A DNA stretch of 64,000 nt from Symsagittifera roscoffensis (Eukaryota > Xenacoelomorpha > Acoela > Convolutidae), in NCBI RefSeq assembly GCF_963678635.1, contig NC_087071.1, positions 15,623,613 to 15,687,612 of the forward strand, given 5' to 3'. The position numbers were made by a program, and so were the translations under genes. The notes below the pieces were generated by a model that worked only from the letters and a program-made list of their open reading frames with translations, was not told the origin of the DNA and did no database searches. Within the stretch, counting starts at the first letter, position 1. Each line of letters begins with the position of its first letter. Below are positions 48,301-53,220 of the stretch, one piece after another.

Positions 48301-49176
48301 CTTTTTTTAAATATTGTCTAATTAAACAGTTTAAAAATGAGCTCGTTGAAGTCTCCGCACTTTAAAAAATCGTTTTACTTCAAATTACGTTATTCAGCTA
48401 ATGTTTTTCAAAAAGAAAACATTCATCAGGCTTCATAGAAAAAAGAGACCAAAACGGACCAAAGAGACCCAAAAAAAATTTTGATTTGTTTTGACGAATC
48501 TGTAAAAACTTTTCTTTTATGAAAACTGTATGAAACGCAACTGCCGAAATAGTTTTCTCAAAACACAGTAGCCAAAATAGAATGCAATTGCTAGAAATCT
48601 AAGAAATGGGGGTCTACAAATTTTTTTGGGGGATTTCTGAGATCAATTTGGTGGAACTATCGAAAAAAGTCGTGGACACAATTTGTTGAAAGTTTTCCGA
48701 AAATTTGTCCTCTTAAGAAACTTCTCGTGCACAGTGTTTCGTCTTACCTGTTAAATCCCATTGTTGACAAATAAAATCTCTTTGAAAACTGAGCCGACCT
48801 GCGTCCAGTTGACATGACAGTTTTCGACCCAATTCTAGAGAATTAGTTTTTTGAATTTGACACATGCCAGTTTTTGAGTNNNNNNNNNNNNNNNNNNNNN
48901 NNNNNNNNNNNNNNNNNNNNNNNNNNNNNNNNNNNNNNNNNNNNNNNNNNNNNNNNNNNNNNNNNNNNNNNNNNNNNNNNNNNNNNNNNNNNNNNNNNNN
49001 NNNNNNNNNNNNNNNNNNNNNNNNNNNNNNNNNNNNNNNNNNNNNNNNNNNNNNNNNNNNNNNNNNNNNNNNNNNNNNNTAAACTCCATTGTACATTTTT
49101 CCGTCTGCCTGTCTTTTCTTGTAAACGCAAAATCTAAAAGTATGCAGCTAAAAGTAATTAAAAAGATACAGGCCAT
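15080..49176 (-). CDS. Mosaic extracellular protein: Cys-rich TSR-like modules plus inactive S1 protease-like domain (gene model)
   Basis: Exons A to P, listed separately, lie on the minus strand in this order: A 49080-49176, B 48748-48879, C 44149-44430, D 43303-43572, E 40086-40269, F 38893-39004, G 37548-37947, H 36693-36783, I 35473-35575, J 35207-35243, K 27241-27413, L 26586-26694, M 25710-25787, N 25115-25317, O 23825-24002, Q 21022-21148, P 15080-15322. Junctions B-C, C-D, D-E, E-F, F-G, G-H, H-I, I-J, J-K, K-L, L-M, N-O and Q-P keep the frame across GT..AG sites. The product would be secreted (possible signal peptide, many Cys, many N-x-T/S sites), with adhesion-type modules followed by a trypsin fold lacking the catalytic triad. 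Unresolved: the assembly gap, exon M to N phase, the end of exon O, and missing S1 segments between O and Q. It could be two adjacent genes rather than one. Introns carry a gypsy element and several repeats. Confidence 0.6.
15667..15999 (+). mobile_element. Truncated copy of the CAGGGGCGGATCTAGG element
   Basis: Starts CAGGGGCGGATCTAGGATTT and stays recognisably similar to the complete copy at 37981-38377 (shared blocks TCGAGCACTCCCAAAGCA and GGATATCTCAAAA) until about 15999, where similarity stops before the right terminal inverted repeat. It lies in the last intron of the mosaic gene. Confidence 0.75.
16643..19945 (+). repeat. 1.64-kb tandem duplication
   Basis: Bases 16643-18286 are repeated at 18307-19945 with few substitutions; 20 bp separate them. 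Indels distinguish the copies: the second has about 24 extra bases near 18459-18483, and the first has about 29 extra bases near 18170-18200. Both copies carry the same minus-strand reading frames, described next. Confidence 0.95.
16700..20540 (-). pseudogene. Broken minus-strand coding region of unknown origin, partly duplicated
   Basis: Several protein-like frames lie on the minus strand and reappear in both copies of the tandem repeat: VKYVALARAKIQRLRNKIDL (about 18080 and 19765), KLKEKVEKLIKEDPLFNKQN (about 18275 and 19930, with differences), NQVDEKLIVKSTNGQSENV (about 17290 and 18975). Upstream, outside the duplication, an ATG frame begins near 20538 (MSETVDTTLEETEGAEDSA) and another open stretch of about 80 codons spans roughly 19945-20190 (PSLHVLNKHFAIARDSRASA). 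Codon use looks like former coding sequence, but stops and frame changes are frequent. A decayed transposase or a duplicated host pseudogene are both possible; I see no diagnostic catalytic motif. Confidence 0.3.
21022..21148 (-). CDS. Exon Q: segment before the active-site Ser block
   Basis: Acceptor CTGCTTCAG (AG at 21150-21149), donor AGA|GTCAGT. 42 codons plus one base, entering in phase 2 and leaving in phase 0, which fits exon P exactly. Reads EEPEYKPAPEHGLQEIDVRE then YGYQLGTDTEILYALTHP. The joined product runs directly into the 'DPCFGETGSP' block, where S1 proteases have the loop between the last disulfides. It has no strong motif of its own; support comes from good splice sites, phase fit and position. 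Confidence 0.45.
21149..23824 (-). other. Intron (or intergenic) sequence, no exon identified
   Basis: AT-rich. The trypsin segment between the 'LLKLE' region and exon Q should lie here if the gene is one unit, but no convincing exon was found. A minus-strand frame at 21716-21910 ends HAFLHIEELHDNHCSQPGY and might be coding, without support from splice phase. Confidence 0.35.
23825..24002 (-). CDS. Exon O: S1 domain segment around the catalytic Asp position
   Basis: Acceptor TACTACAG (AG at 24004-24003); the first base completes the codon left by exon N. Reads VGPDNVRVATKNCFRRDIED, then HMFGLLKLENATRPEESSP and IKLC. This matches the 'nDIgLLKLe....s.PicL' segment of trypsin-like domains. In the usual alignment the catalytic Asp of 'NDIGLLKLE' falls on Met ('HMFGLLKLE'). 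The frame reaches TGA at 23827-23825 with no good donor before it. Shifting one base reopens a frame (about 23835-23750; KSAEVFERELTGAIFREKK) that looks like the next S1 strand, so either a frameshift mutation or a sequence error sits near 23830. Confidence 0.6.
24003..25114 (-). other. Intron between exons N and O
   Basis: AT-rich, GT..AG bounded. No repeat or gene recognised. Confidence 0.4.
25115..25317 (-). CDS. Exon N: beta-strand-rich segment, S1 insert or FN3-like
   Basis: Strong donor TTC|GTAAGT at 25114. The start is taken at a weak acceptor (AG 25319-25318); other starts further in are possible. Reads ENSITFVTKGG, LNLFVSAKYEVEIRDFTNL, FRTITEEVQVP. 'Y-E-V-E-I' with the preceding Leu and following Gly resembles the F strand of a fibronectin type III domain, but the exon joins exon O in phase inside the S1 domain, so it may instead be an extended S1 loop. 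The 5' phase (0) does not match exon M (1), so an exon may be missing. Confidence 0.45.
25710..25787 (-). CDS. Exon M: S1 domain segment following the His-loop
   Basis: Acceptor ACCATTAG (25789-25788), donor CTG|GTAAAG (25709). 78 bp, entering and leaving in phase 1; the entry phase matches exon L. Reads CLRHNVKPNTTQKYIVQIEE then QYPNS. 'Y-I-V-Q-I-E-E-Q-Y-P' fits the S1 strand that normally reads 'v.V..i..HP.Y' between the catalytic His and Asp. Small exon; support is moderate. Confidence 0.45.
26586..26694 (-). CDS. Exon L: N-terminal S1 segment with Asn in place of the catalytic His
   Basis: Acceptor GCAAAAG (AG 26696-26695), donor GGAG|GTATGC (26585). 109 bp, phase 0 to 1. Reads KLVDGKRTWRCSGALVAQQW VLTTLNCADAS (split here for length). 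This is unmistakably the trypsin block 'CGGSLI...WVLTAAHC': the two disulfide Cys, the Gly-Ala-Leu-Val strand and Trp-Val-Leu-Thr are all present. Only the His is changed, to Asn ('TTLNC'). The domain therefore lacks its general base. Joins exon K in phase 0 and exon M in phase 1. Confidence 0.8.
27241..27413 (-). CDS. Exon K: pro-segment and start of S1-like domain
   Basis: Acceptor ATCCTCACAG (AG 27415-27414), donor chosen at GGTC|GTTAAA because phase 0 fits exon L; alternative in-frame donors exist nearby and the frame stays open to 27133. Reads LGRYCTAIIFHRLNEFLDTW, FHQVNPQQKIEGVRENLGW, RASSTFNSV. 'K-I-E-G-V' sits where S1 zymogens have the activation site (Arg/Lys followed by Ile-Val-Gly-Gly), and the single upstream Cys could tether the pro-segment. 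The activation-site reading is inference; the exon itself is well supported by frame length and splice sites. Confidence 0.5.
27627..27828 (+). repeat. Left LTR of the gypsy element (shortened)
   Basis: Starts TCGTGAGGCGACCTTCGG and matches 34207-34409 with about seven differences by eye. Similarity ends at ATAAACTTC (27828), after which gag-like codons begin within a few bases (about 27834). Neither a poly(A) signal, a U5 end nor a primer-binding site is recognisable after it, whereas AATAAA follows the right copy, so the left junction probably carries a deletion. Confidence 0.9.
27829..29087 (+). pseudogene. gag and protease region of the gypsy element
   Basis: N-terminal gag pieces read PFLWESWIGQFFLAAGLKDN (about 27850-27910), then a frame at 28312-28566 (DTFSSFYASLSTQVALCNW) overlaps by frameshift with 28503-29087. 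The latter contains two zinc knuckles: C-x2-C-x7-H-x3-C (from CYFCG, 28686) and C-x2-C-x4-H-x4-C (CNLCRKPDHFAKCC, to about 28793). Near its end the aspartic protease site reads VDTRSP: the Gly of the invariant Asp-Thr-Gly is Arg (codon 29034-29036). Capsid assembly and polyprotein cleavage would both be impaired. Confidence 0.85.
29088..34012 (+). pseudogene. pol (RT, RNase H, integrase, C-terminal extension) of the gypsy element
   Basis: Broken into several frames. RT: 29142-29729 (LTAKKDGSIKLALNAKPMN), 29730-30003 (SLDLKYAFSQLPLS, catalytic Asp), YLDD at 29985-29996, thumb at 30054-30461. RNase H: 30518-30760 (LELLAIVWACE, LTDHKAM, ending LSRYPTFP). A ~900-bp region of unclear content follows. 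Integrase: zinc-binding part 31690-32030 (RLHRSHP, a frameshift before its CxxC), core 31969-32279 then 32280-32870. First catalytic Asp is present (32074-32076), the second is Gly (32251-32253), the Glu is present (32358-32360). The tail 32956-34009 ends in a Ser/Pro-rich segment with SHRIKKPTQFFGDP, stop at 34007-34009. Just before YLDD a short motif is triplicated and breaks the frame. Confidence 0.9.
34207..34409 (+). repeat. Right LTR of the gypsy element
   Basis: Second copy of the terminal repeat, preceded by CCCGCGGGGAATA, which could be a weak polypurine tract. Beyond the part shared with the left LTR the sequence continues with AATAAA at 34458-34463 and TTCAAACAACCA near 34511, as the R-U5 end of a longer LTR would. 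If so, the true right LTR extends to about 34.53 kb and the left copy has lost that part. Confidence 0.85.
34557..34690 (+). CDS. Unidentified plus-strand reading frame beside the LTR
   Basis: After an AG at 34555-34556 the frame reads SVYRCTLGRPDFSENEFVTT, VVDIFVHGNAIAPVKV and a TAG. The Y-x-C followed by alternating hydrophobic residues looks like the last strands of an immunoglobulin-type domain. It lies on the opposite strand to the surrounding gene. No upstream partner exon was found. It may be a chance frame or a relic. Confidence 0.2.
34691..35206 (-). other. Intron sequence
   Basis: AT-rich. One further short GT..AG-bounded frame (about 35113-35190; YANRRTPITGSF) might be an additional exon, without phase support. 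Confidence 0.3.
35207..35243 (-). CDS. Exon J: possible 37-bp micro-exon
   Basis: AG at 35245-35244 and donor AAAC|GTACCC. Encodes SDALWKYDFENK, entering in phase 0 and leaving in phase 1, which bridges exon I (ends phase 0) to exon K (starts phase 1). So short that the phase fit is weak evidence. Confidence 0.3.
35473..35575 (-). CDS. Exon I: highly basic linker
   Basis: Donor AAA|GTAAGT (strong) and an acceptor GAATGAAG with a poor pyrimidine tract; phase 2 to 0, matching exon H. Reads TRITLNPIKVTKPKKDALKS then LKRRKNSGKKNSKK. About half the last 20 residues are Lys or Arg. If the donor is skipped the frame stays open to 35290 (KTMEACIENCHKNCV), so an alternative longer form is possible. 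Position suggests a charged spacer between the adhesion-type part and the S1-like domain, and a possible proteolytic processing site. Confidence 0.5.
36693..36783 (-). CDS. Exon H: short connecting exon
   Basis: Acceptor TAAACCAG (36785-36784), donor CTT|GTAATG; 91 bp, phase 1 to 2, matching exons G and I. Reads EILSARSEKSKIKNRS then PPLTFHKVHNLT. No domain recognised. Contains one N-x-T/S site. Confidence 0.5.
37548..37947 (-). CDS. Exon G: large extracellular exon, unknown fold
   Basis: Acceptor GTTAACTTCAG (AG 37949-37948) is good; donor CTAG|GTACCA is fair. 400 bp, phase 0 to 1, matching exons F and H. Starts LGVMVNKNWAIYEGAEIWEP, continues TTLNSTTDVFHEKIRS, FASFIVKEQ, and has three Cys (YCKGTMC and ALCNV). 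The long uninterrupted frame with mixed composition, in an AT-rich setting, supports coding. I cannot name a domain. A transposon copy ends 33 bp upstream of its acceptor. Confidence 0.6.
37981..38377 (+). mobile_element. Short terminal-inverted-repeat element (MITE, hAT-like)
   Basis: Begins CAGGGGCGGAT and ends ATCCGCCTCTG (inverted pair, one mismatch). Flanking 8-mers GATAGAAT and GAAAAAAT agree at six of eight positions, consistent with an old 8-bp target duplication as made by hAT transposases. A 12-G run follows the left end. It encodes nothing. Its left end lies 33 bp from the acceptor of exon G. Other copies or ends occur at 15667, about 46055 and about 47372. Confidence 0.8.
38658..38811 (+). 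repeat. 17-bp minisatellite, about nine units
   Basis: Degenerate tandem units of the form TTGCGAGTTGTATTTTG, mostly 17 bp, in the intron between exons F and G, about 80 bp downstream of exon F. The minus strand reads as low-complexity Asn/Gln/Thr codons, which is a by-product. Confidence 0.9.
38893..39004 (-). CDS. Exon F: extracellular exon
   Basis: Acceptor CCCATTAAG (39006-39005), strong donor AGG|GTAAGT. 112 bp, phase 2 to 0, matching both neighbours. Reads VICPPQVQMLKNETFVKIHI then RPHLPKMEEATTWKFIR. One Cys and one N-glycosylation site. No domain named. Confidence 0.6.
39640..39960 (+). repeat. Diverged relative of the foldback element
   Basis: Blocks in the same order as in the right arm of the 12.4-kb element: TTTGTTGGGCTRCGTA, then AGCCAAAATnATCCATTTTTG, then a TTCGCAAAA...ATT segment, then TTTTGTCTTC. 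Overall similarity is modest. No second arm is evident, so this is an old or half copy, in the intron between exons E and F. Confidence 0.6.
40086..40269 (-). CDS. Exon E: extracellular exon
   Basis: Excellent acceptor CTCATTTGCAG (40271-40270); donor CACAG|GTGGAT. 184 bp, phase 1 to 2, matching D and F. Reads VEAIFHETEPIDWPHE, IIGQTAKGDTCYIGYLCNLE, NTIQFAHPLNLTNN. Two Cys and two N-x-T sites. Joined to exon D it directly continues the last Cys-rich module. Confidence 0.65.
40270..41397 (-). other. Intron D-E, first part
   Basis: AT-rich. From 41090 a degenerate palindromic motif related to TTATAATTGATTATA recurs (41091, 41140, 41170, and again near 41825 and 41900). Confidence 0.4.
41398..41520 (-). 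other. G-rich strand tract with quadruplex potential
   Basis: The plus strand is a C-rich, nearly G-free tract (blocks CCCCACCCCCC, CGCCCCCC, CCCCCC, CCCCC). Hence the minus strand, the template-opposite strand of the mosaic gene's transcript, carries at least six runs of three to six G. This composition is unlike anything else nearby. It sits in an intron. Confidence 0.7.
42314..42985 (+). CDS. Possible nested F-box-like gene or pseudogene
   Basis: Two plus-strand frames lie inside the intron between exons D and E. The first (42314-42538, ATG start) contains VSHELLYGILKNLPFDLFEE then FKPRSRTC, which resembles the F-box core (Leu-x-x-Leu-Pro...Arg-x-Cys). The second (42737-42982) reads SIMIIDQNSGDRVHVFYGK and KVADLKRLTKLFKPFLSVKK, reminiscent of C-terminal domains in nematode F-box families. 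The frames are separated by stops and no clean splice pair joins them. If real, this would be a substrate adaptor of an SCF ubiquitin ligase; decay is at least as likely. Confidence 0.3.
43303..43572 (-). CDS. Exon D: second complete Cys-rich TSR-like module
   Basis: Acceptor TTGTTCATAG (43574-43573), strong donor TGTG|GTAAGT. 270 bp, phase 1 to 1. Reads ESPEQKSEQQYQPK, SDWFPSCVMFEKTHC, QQTRVCEYYE, EECVPKTTTDIEVARLLNC, FEREYFCRLSRC. Trp followed by Cys, then Cys-Gly and a Gln-Thr-Arg-x-Cys strand is the pattern of thrombospondin type-1 repeats; the second half (EC...ARxLxC...ExxxC) is shared with exons B and C. One module per symmetrical phase-1 exon is typical of duplicated extracellular domains. 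Confidence 0.8.
43684..43745 (+). repeat. Possible tRNA-like head of a SINE
   Basis: A GC-rich island in AT-rich intron: TGGTTACGTGG fits an RNA polymerase III A box at 10 of 11 positions, and about 25 bp on, GGACCCGAGCACC resembles a B box. No matching second copy or poly(A) tail identified. Speculative. Confidence 0.2.
44149..44430 (-). CDS. Exon C: first complete Cys-rich TSR-like module
   Basis: Excellent acceptor GTGTTTCAG (44433-44431), donor TTTG|GTAAAT. 282 bp, phase 1 to 1. Reads STSPGENDFTPDL, WLSPWSPRVCRREY, YCGVSTVIQNRKC, GECFIDTTDDVTLARNLSC, FLQREILCDLDS. Six Cys align with those of exon D, and the WSPW start is characteristic of thrombospondin type-1 repeats (tryptophan ladder). 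Probably a secreted or ectodomain adhesion module. Joins exons B and D in phase. Confidence 0.85.
44431..45169 (-). other. Intron B-C, proximal part
   Basis: AT-rich intron sequence upstream of exon C; no feature recognised. Confidence 0.4.
45170..48413 (+). repeat. Three-copy tandem repeat, unit ~1.31-1.36 kb
   Basis: Units start at about 45170, 46481 and 47840 with GTTAAAATTTGAAGATTTAT; the third breaks off at about 48413. Each carries the same open frame of 103 codons on the plus strand (45277-45588, 46590-46901, 47950-48261), starting in a TTG context and without an ATG at its head. Of about ten codon differences among copies nearly all change the amino acid, which argues against selection on that protein. 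Units 1 and 2 also include a minus-oriented end of the CAGGGGCGGAT element (about 46055 and 47372). Located in the intron between exons B and C. Confidence 0.95.
48748..48879 (-). CDS. Exon B (3' part): second half of a Cys-rich module, cut by a gap
   Basis: Strong donor ACAG|GTAAGA at 48747; the 5' part is lost in the assembly gap. Reads GMCQIQKTNSLELGRKLSC then FQRDFICQQWDLT, aligning with EC...ARNLSC...REILC of exon C and EC...ARLLNC...REYFC of exon D. Ends in phase 1, matching exon C. This shows the module is present at least three times. Confidence 0.75.
48880..49079. other. Assembly gap of 200 N
   Basis: Exactly 200 unknown bases, likely a placeholder rather than a measured length. It interrupts coding sequence of the mosaic gene; the true distance between the flanking coding pieces is unknown. 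Confidence 1.
49080..49176 (-). CDS. Exon A: possible start with signal peptide
   Basis: ATG at 49176 opens a frame reading MACIFLITFSCILLDFAF then TRKDRQTEKCTMEF up to the gap. The hydrophobic stretch of about 14 residues followed by charged residues is what a secretory signal peptide looks like, fitting a gene for an extracellular Cys-rich protein. Alternatively the acceptor-like CATACTTTTAG inside it starts an internal exon at ATTTTGCG, in phase 1, and the hydrophobic part is intronic. The gap prevents a decision. Confidence 0.4.
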
Positions 49177-50639
49177 ACTGCATACATTCTTCAGACTGTT
49201 TTTATCTATAAAAATTGATTTTTTTGATGTGGTCTTAACATTATATTATTTGGGTGTTTTGAGTCATACGGACAAAAAACTTAGGTTTTTTTTTTACATT
49301 GGGTATCGTTTTTCTAATTGCAAAAAACTTTTTTAAGCAAGTCGGAACATGTTTTTTTTTAAATCACAGTTGATGCACAGGACCGGAAAAATCAGATATT
49401 TATTCGTTCTCTTATCATAGCTTCACCTACACCCTTTTTAGGGAATAACGTACGATATGTTTATGCTATGTTTTTGTGCGTACGCGGGCTTGACTTTATA
49501 CTTATAAGTTTAGACATCAATTTTCAAAAAAAAAATCAACTAAAGAAAAATCATTCTTTTTCGAACTTTTACAACTTTTTTTCGATCGCATTTTAGTCTT
49601 ACTGAATTTAACTTACTATTTTTTTCCAGTCTCAAAAAAATCTAGTTTTTAAAACTGGTTATTGCGAGGACTAGAGAAGAAAGGGAAGCTTCCGCCTTAA
49701 ATAATTTTCAAGTCAGACTGAAAACTACGAATAGTTTCTAGTTGTACAATAAAGAAAAAAATATTTTTTTATATAGGGTTCTTGTTTGGTTGGTTATTAA
49801 ATATTTACAGTGAAGAAAAAACAAGTTGAATGATGAATACTTGTAATAATCTCCTTCCACCCATCAGGCGTATGTGAAGTTTTTTTAAAATCAGAGTTTT
49901 TTCTTGCAAGGGATTGATGGGCGAATGTCCTTCTAAAATCAATGTATAGCTGACAGAATATCTGTGCATGTGAAAATACATGTGATTAGCTTTTTCAGAT
50001 TTGCCGTGAATCTAGACAGATCGTATCGAACGGCAGGACTATAGTGTCGATTTCGAAAGTCAGAGCGAAACTACGTGCGTTCTTGATATCTGTTCGTGGT
50101 TGACCGACTAGTGAGAAAAAAAGGTAGACTTTTCTGAGTGAAGTACAGAGTGACAAAGAAATGTATCATGTTGGCCGTTTGTTCTCTTTCAATGGGTACT
50201 TCTACAGCGATGTCAGCACCATATTTTTATAACTCAGGACTGCAGCAAGCGAAACCAAAAAATTTGCCATTCCCATATTCGGATTGTTATTGATTTTGTC
50301 ATCTTCTTTTTACTGCTGCGATTTCTTTTACAATTTATCTGCCCTAAAGTGGTTCAATTTTAAGTATGACCTAATTAGTTGTTTTTTGCAGAAGCTTTTT
50401 TCTTAGTTACTTGAAGTTACTTAGAAGATTTATGATTGATTCTGATTGATTTTTGCATGTTTAGAAGCTGTTGAAGAAAAATAAATGAAGAATGTTGGGG
50501 GAAATCATAGTAAAATGGAGAGTAAATTAGATAGTTCTGATAAACCATTAGGGTCCTGTTTGGGATAGAAAACCGTTAGGAAAAAAGATTATTTTTTTGA
50601 GTGATCGCATTATGAAACTTTGCAAGCTTAAAATTTTAC
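49177..50639. other. No gene recognised
   Basis: AT-rich; would contain the promoter or an upstream intron of the mosaic gene, depending on whether exon A is the first. No element identified. Confidence 0.35.
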
Positions 50640-50915
50640 GTTTTTAGTGTCTAAAAGTGGCCAAAGAAGCTCAAGCGCTCGGATGATCAAAATTGGTTCT
50701 GCGGGGTCACTAAAACAGTTTTTTCGAAGGAATTTATGGATTTTGTGGTAAATTGTGTGTTCCATAGATTTTTTCCAAAAGTGGGATTTCAATAATTTGG
50801 ACATGTGCGATGATAATTGGCGGCATTCTTCATTCGGGACGGGATTGATGTAGGTGCAGAAGCTATACATTTGTCTGACCGGACCGTCAGAGTGTGCCGT
50901 GCAGCTTAGTGACTT
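50640..50915 (-). CDS. Possible additional upstream Cys-containing exon
   Basis: Frame open from an acceptor-like AAGTGTATAG (50917-50916) to a donor-like AAC|GTAAAA, or to TAA at 50628. Reads KSLSCTAHSDGPVRQM, YSFCTYINPVPNEECRQL, SHFWKKSMEHTIYHKIHKFL. The Cys spacing (SC..., FC, EEC) loosely resembles the first half of the TSR-like modules. Phase 0 at both ends differs from the phase-1 module exons, so it may belong to another gene or to the neighbouring retroelement. Confidence 0.3.
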
Positions 50916-51652
50916 CTATACACTTTTTAAAAGTTAAAAATTAATTTGAGGTATAATTGGAATTGATGTGAATATAGCAATGGTATCGGTTTCCTGCTGG
51001 TGAAATTTGCGTGAAATGTCTTTGAATGGCACGGTAGTAGGGGTGTGTATCTGTGTATGTAGTTTCAAACCTTACATCATGCTAGTAAATATTTTCGGGT
51101 ACTTTTCGGATTATAAAAGTGATTGCCTATTGGAAACTGTCACTTGGGTTGAATTAGGATTTATAAGCCATGATATTCTTAGTGCCTGATCGATGGTATG
51201 ATACGCATTTTTTGTGCATGACAAAATAAAACATTGTCAGATTCAATAGAACTTCTTGGTTTTTTATGCGTTTACTGCAGGACCAGTGTTGTATGATGAA
51301 TCTTCCTTGTATCTGTTGACGTTGTGGTCATAATAAGCAATGGTGTATGGACTCGATATTCGTGCAACATGACGGCTCAGAATTTGTAATAAACCAAGGT
51401 TAGTGTAGTCGTTTAGTTTAACTCCTTTAGTGAGCTTGTGGATTGTTGTAGTTTATAATACTACGGCGTCAATTTTCCTAAATGGGATGCAAAATAGTTT
51501 AGCGAAGTTGTTAAAGCAAAACAAAGAGAGTAGAGAGATGAGGGTGCGTTCAATAACATAAATATCTCGTCCATTTTATGGTTCTTCATCGTTGTAACAT
51601 GATTGGGGGAAAATGGGATATTCACAATAAGGTATTTGTGGGTGATAGTGTG

Positions 51653-52012
51653 TCATGGATGATATCTTGAGATAGTTCTGGAATTAGAGGGGCGGTTTAC
51701 TGAATATCTAGGAGGTTTATTAAAATATTTTTGTTTCATGAGGGCTCGTTCTCTTCGTGTTGAAAAGTTACTAGCTGATGGATGTTTCTGAGAGTGAAGC
51801 GTTGTGAGAGATAATTTTTGTATATTGAGTGATACAATAGTATGGTGGGTAAGTTTGCAATTTCGTATGAAGTTCTCCAAGTAGATTTCTAAATGATCGT
51901 CAGTTATTGGGCTAGATGATTCGTTGATTACGCTAAAAATTGGTGAAAAAAGAGGGGTAGCTTTAGTGTAATAGAATAGGAGAAAGAGTAATAGACTTTG
52001 ATAAAATGGCAA
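51653..52012 (-). CDS. Unassigned 119-codon frame with N-terminal hydrophobic segment
   Basis: ATG at 52012; starts MPFYQSLLLFLLFYYTKATP, a plausible signal or anchor sequence, and runs to TGA at 51653. In the 3' part of the element, after integrase, its position and hydrophobic start would suit an envelope-like third gene, but no fusion or cleavage motif is visible. Frames immediately upstream in the same direction are interrupted. Confidence 0.3.
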   Translation of the reverse strand: MPFYQSLLLFLLFYYTKATPLFSPIFSVINESSSPITDDHLEIYLENFIRNCKLTHHTIVSLNIQKLSLTTLHSQKHPSASNFSTRRERALMKQKYFNKPPRYSVNRPSNSRTISRYHP

Positions 52013-52860
52013 CTATGGGGATAATGGGAGCAATAGTGGTAAAGAGTGGTTGCAATAGGTTAGAAGTGGGGCTGGGTTTAGAGTCTATAAACCTTCGAGC
52101 GTATCTAAGGCGGAGTTTTCTTTAAAAAATGTTGTGTGTCAAAAGTGATTCGTGTTGAGTCATCAGAATGCATGTGGGATAAGTTGGATGATAATAAATC
52201 TGAAATTGAGACCTGTATGAGAAATGTGAGAAGGTCATTGACAAAAGCTAGAGAGGGCTGACTTTTGAGTGATGAAAGGTATAACAAACATTGTTTTGGA
52301 GATCCAATTTGGCCGCTCATTCTAGTCTAAAACCATTATCGTTATGAGAACGAAAGTTTGTTCTGTGAGTTTGGTCTCAACCGTGTTCGTATCTTTTGCT
52401 TTAAATCTGTTATATTTGAGCAAAACTGGACCTGGTTGTTTTTTATTTTGTTGGTTGAGTTATGTCCTTAAGAAAATTTAGCTAGTAATTTATGTGTACA
52501 AGTAATTTTAAAAAATTTGGAGTAGGTAAACATTGTGACTGCAGACGCACTGATGGTCCGCTGACGCTTTTTTGTGTTTCTTTATATGTAATTAGTTTTG
52601 CCTTTTTAAAAATATTATATTCACTAATATGTGCTTCAAGTAACGTTTTTTGATTGCGGATGCAAAAATTCCAAAAAAAATCGTGCACATTTATCTAGGG
52701 CTACGCTTGTAAATGTATTGAACATGTGTTAATCTATCCTATATAAGTTAAAAATAAAAACCCTGGAAGCTTAAATATTGCATACATACTTTTTAATCTT
52801 TCTAGTGTTTCAAGGGGTCATACCGCGGAGCCATTTATAAAAGAATTCATCTTTTATAAA

Positions 52861-53220
52861 TAAAAAACTAAAATTATTTTTAGGTGATATATCTTGTGGT
52901 CGTTTTTTTCTCTTTTTAGATATAATAAGTCTCAAACAACTAAAAATATCCAATGTACTCTTGTGCATAGTTATCCGAAAAATCCGCTGTTTTGGTGAGT
53001 TTATTTAAAGTTTCGATCTATACATTTTCGTTGGATAAAAAACTAAATGTTTTGATAGGTGATTTATCTTGTCTTCAAAATTTTTTTCTGTTAAGATAAA
53101 ATTGGTCCTCAAGAATTAAAATAACCGCTGTATTCCTGTGCATAGAAAGTGAGAAGTCCGCTGTTTTGGCGAGTTTTTTGAAAAGTTTTAATGTATAGAA
53201 ATTTGTTGGATTGTATCCAA
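52861..53220 (-). repeat. Internal ~180-bp tandem duplication in the retroelement
   Basis: Two diverged copies, about 52861-53040 and 53041-53220, sharing AAAAAACTAAA, TCTTGTGCATAG/TCCTGTGCATAG and TCCGCTGTTTTGG blocks in order. Divergence indicates an old duplication. Confidence 0.7.

Noticed and set aside
48713-49176. Five frames running through the N gap
   Set aside because: The unknown bases create artificial openness; only the coding pieces flanking the gap are supported.
50640-50915. Including this exon in the main gene model
   Set aside because: Phase 0 at both ends does not fit the phase-1 module exons, and the sequence similarity is loose; listed separately at low confidence.
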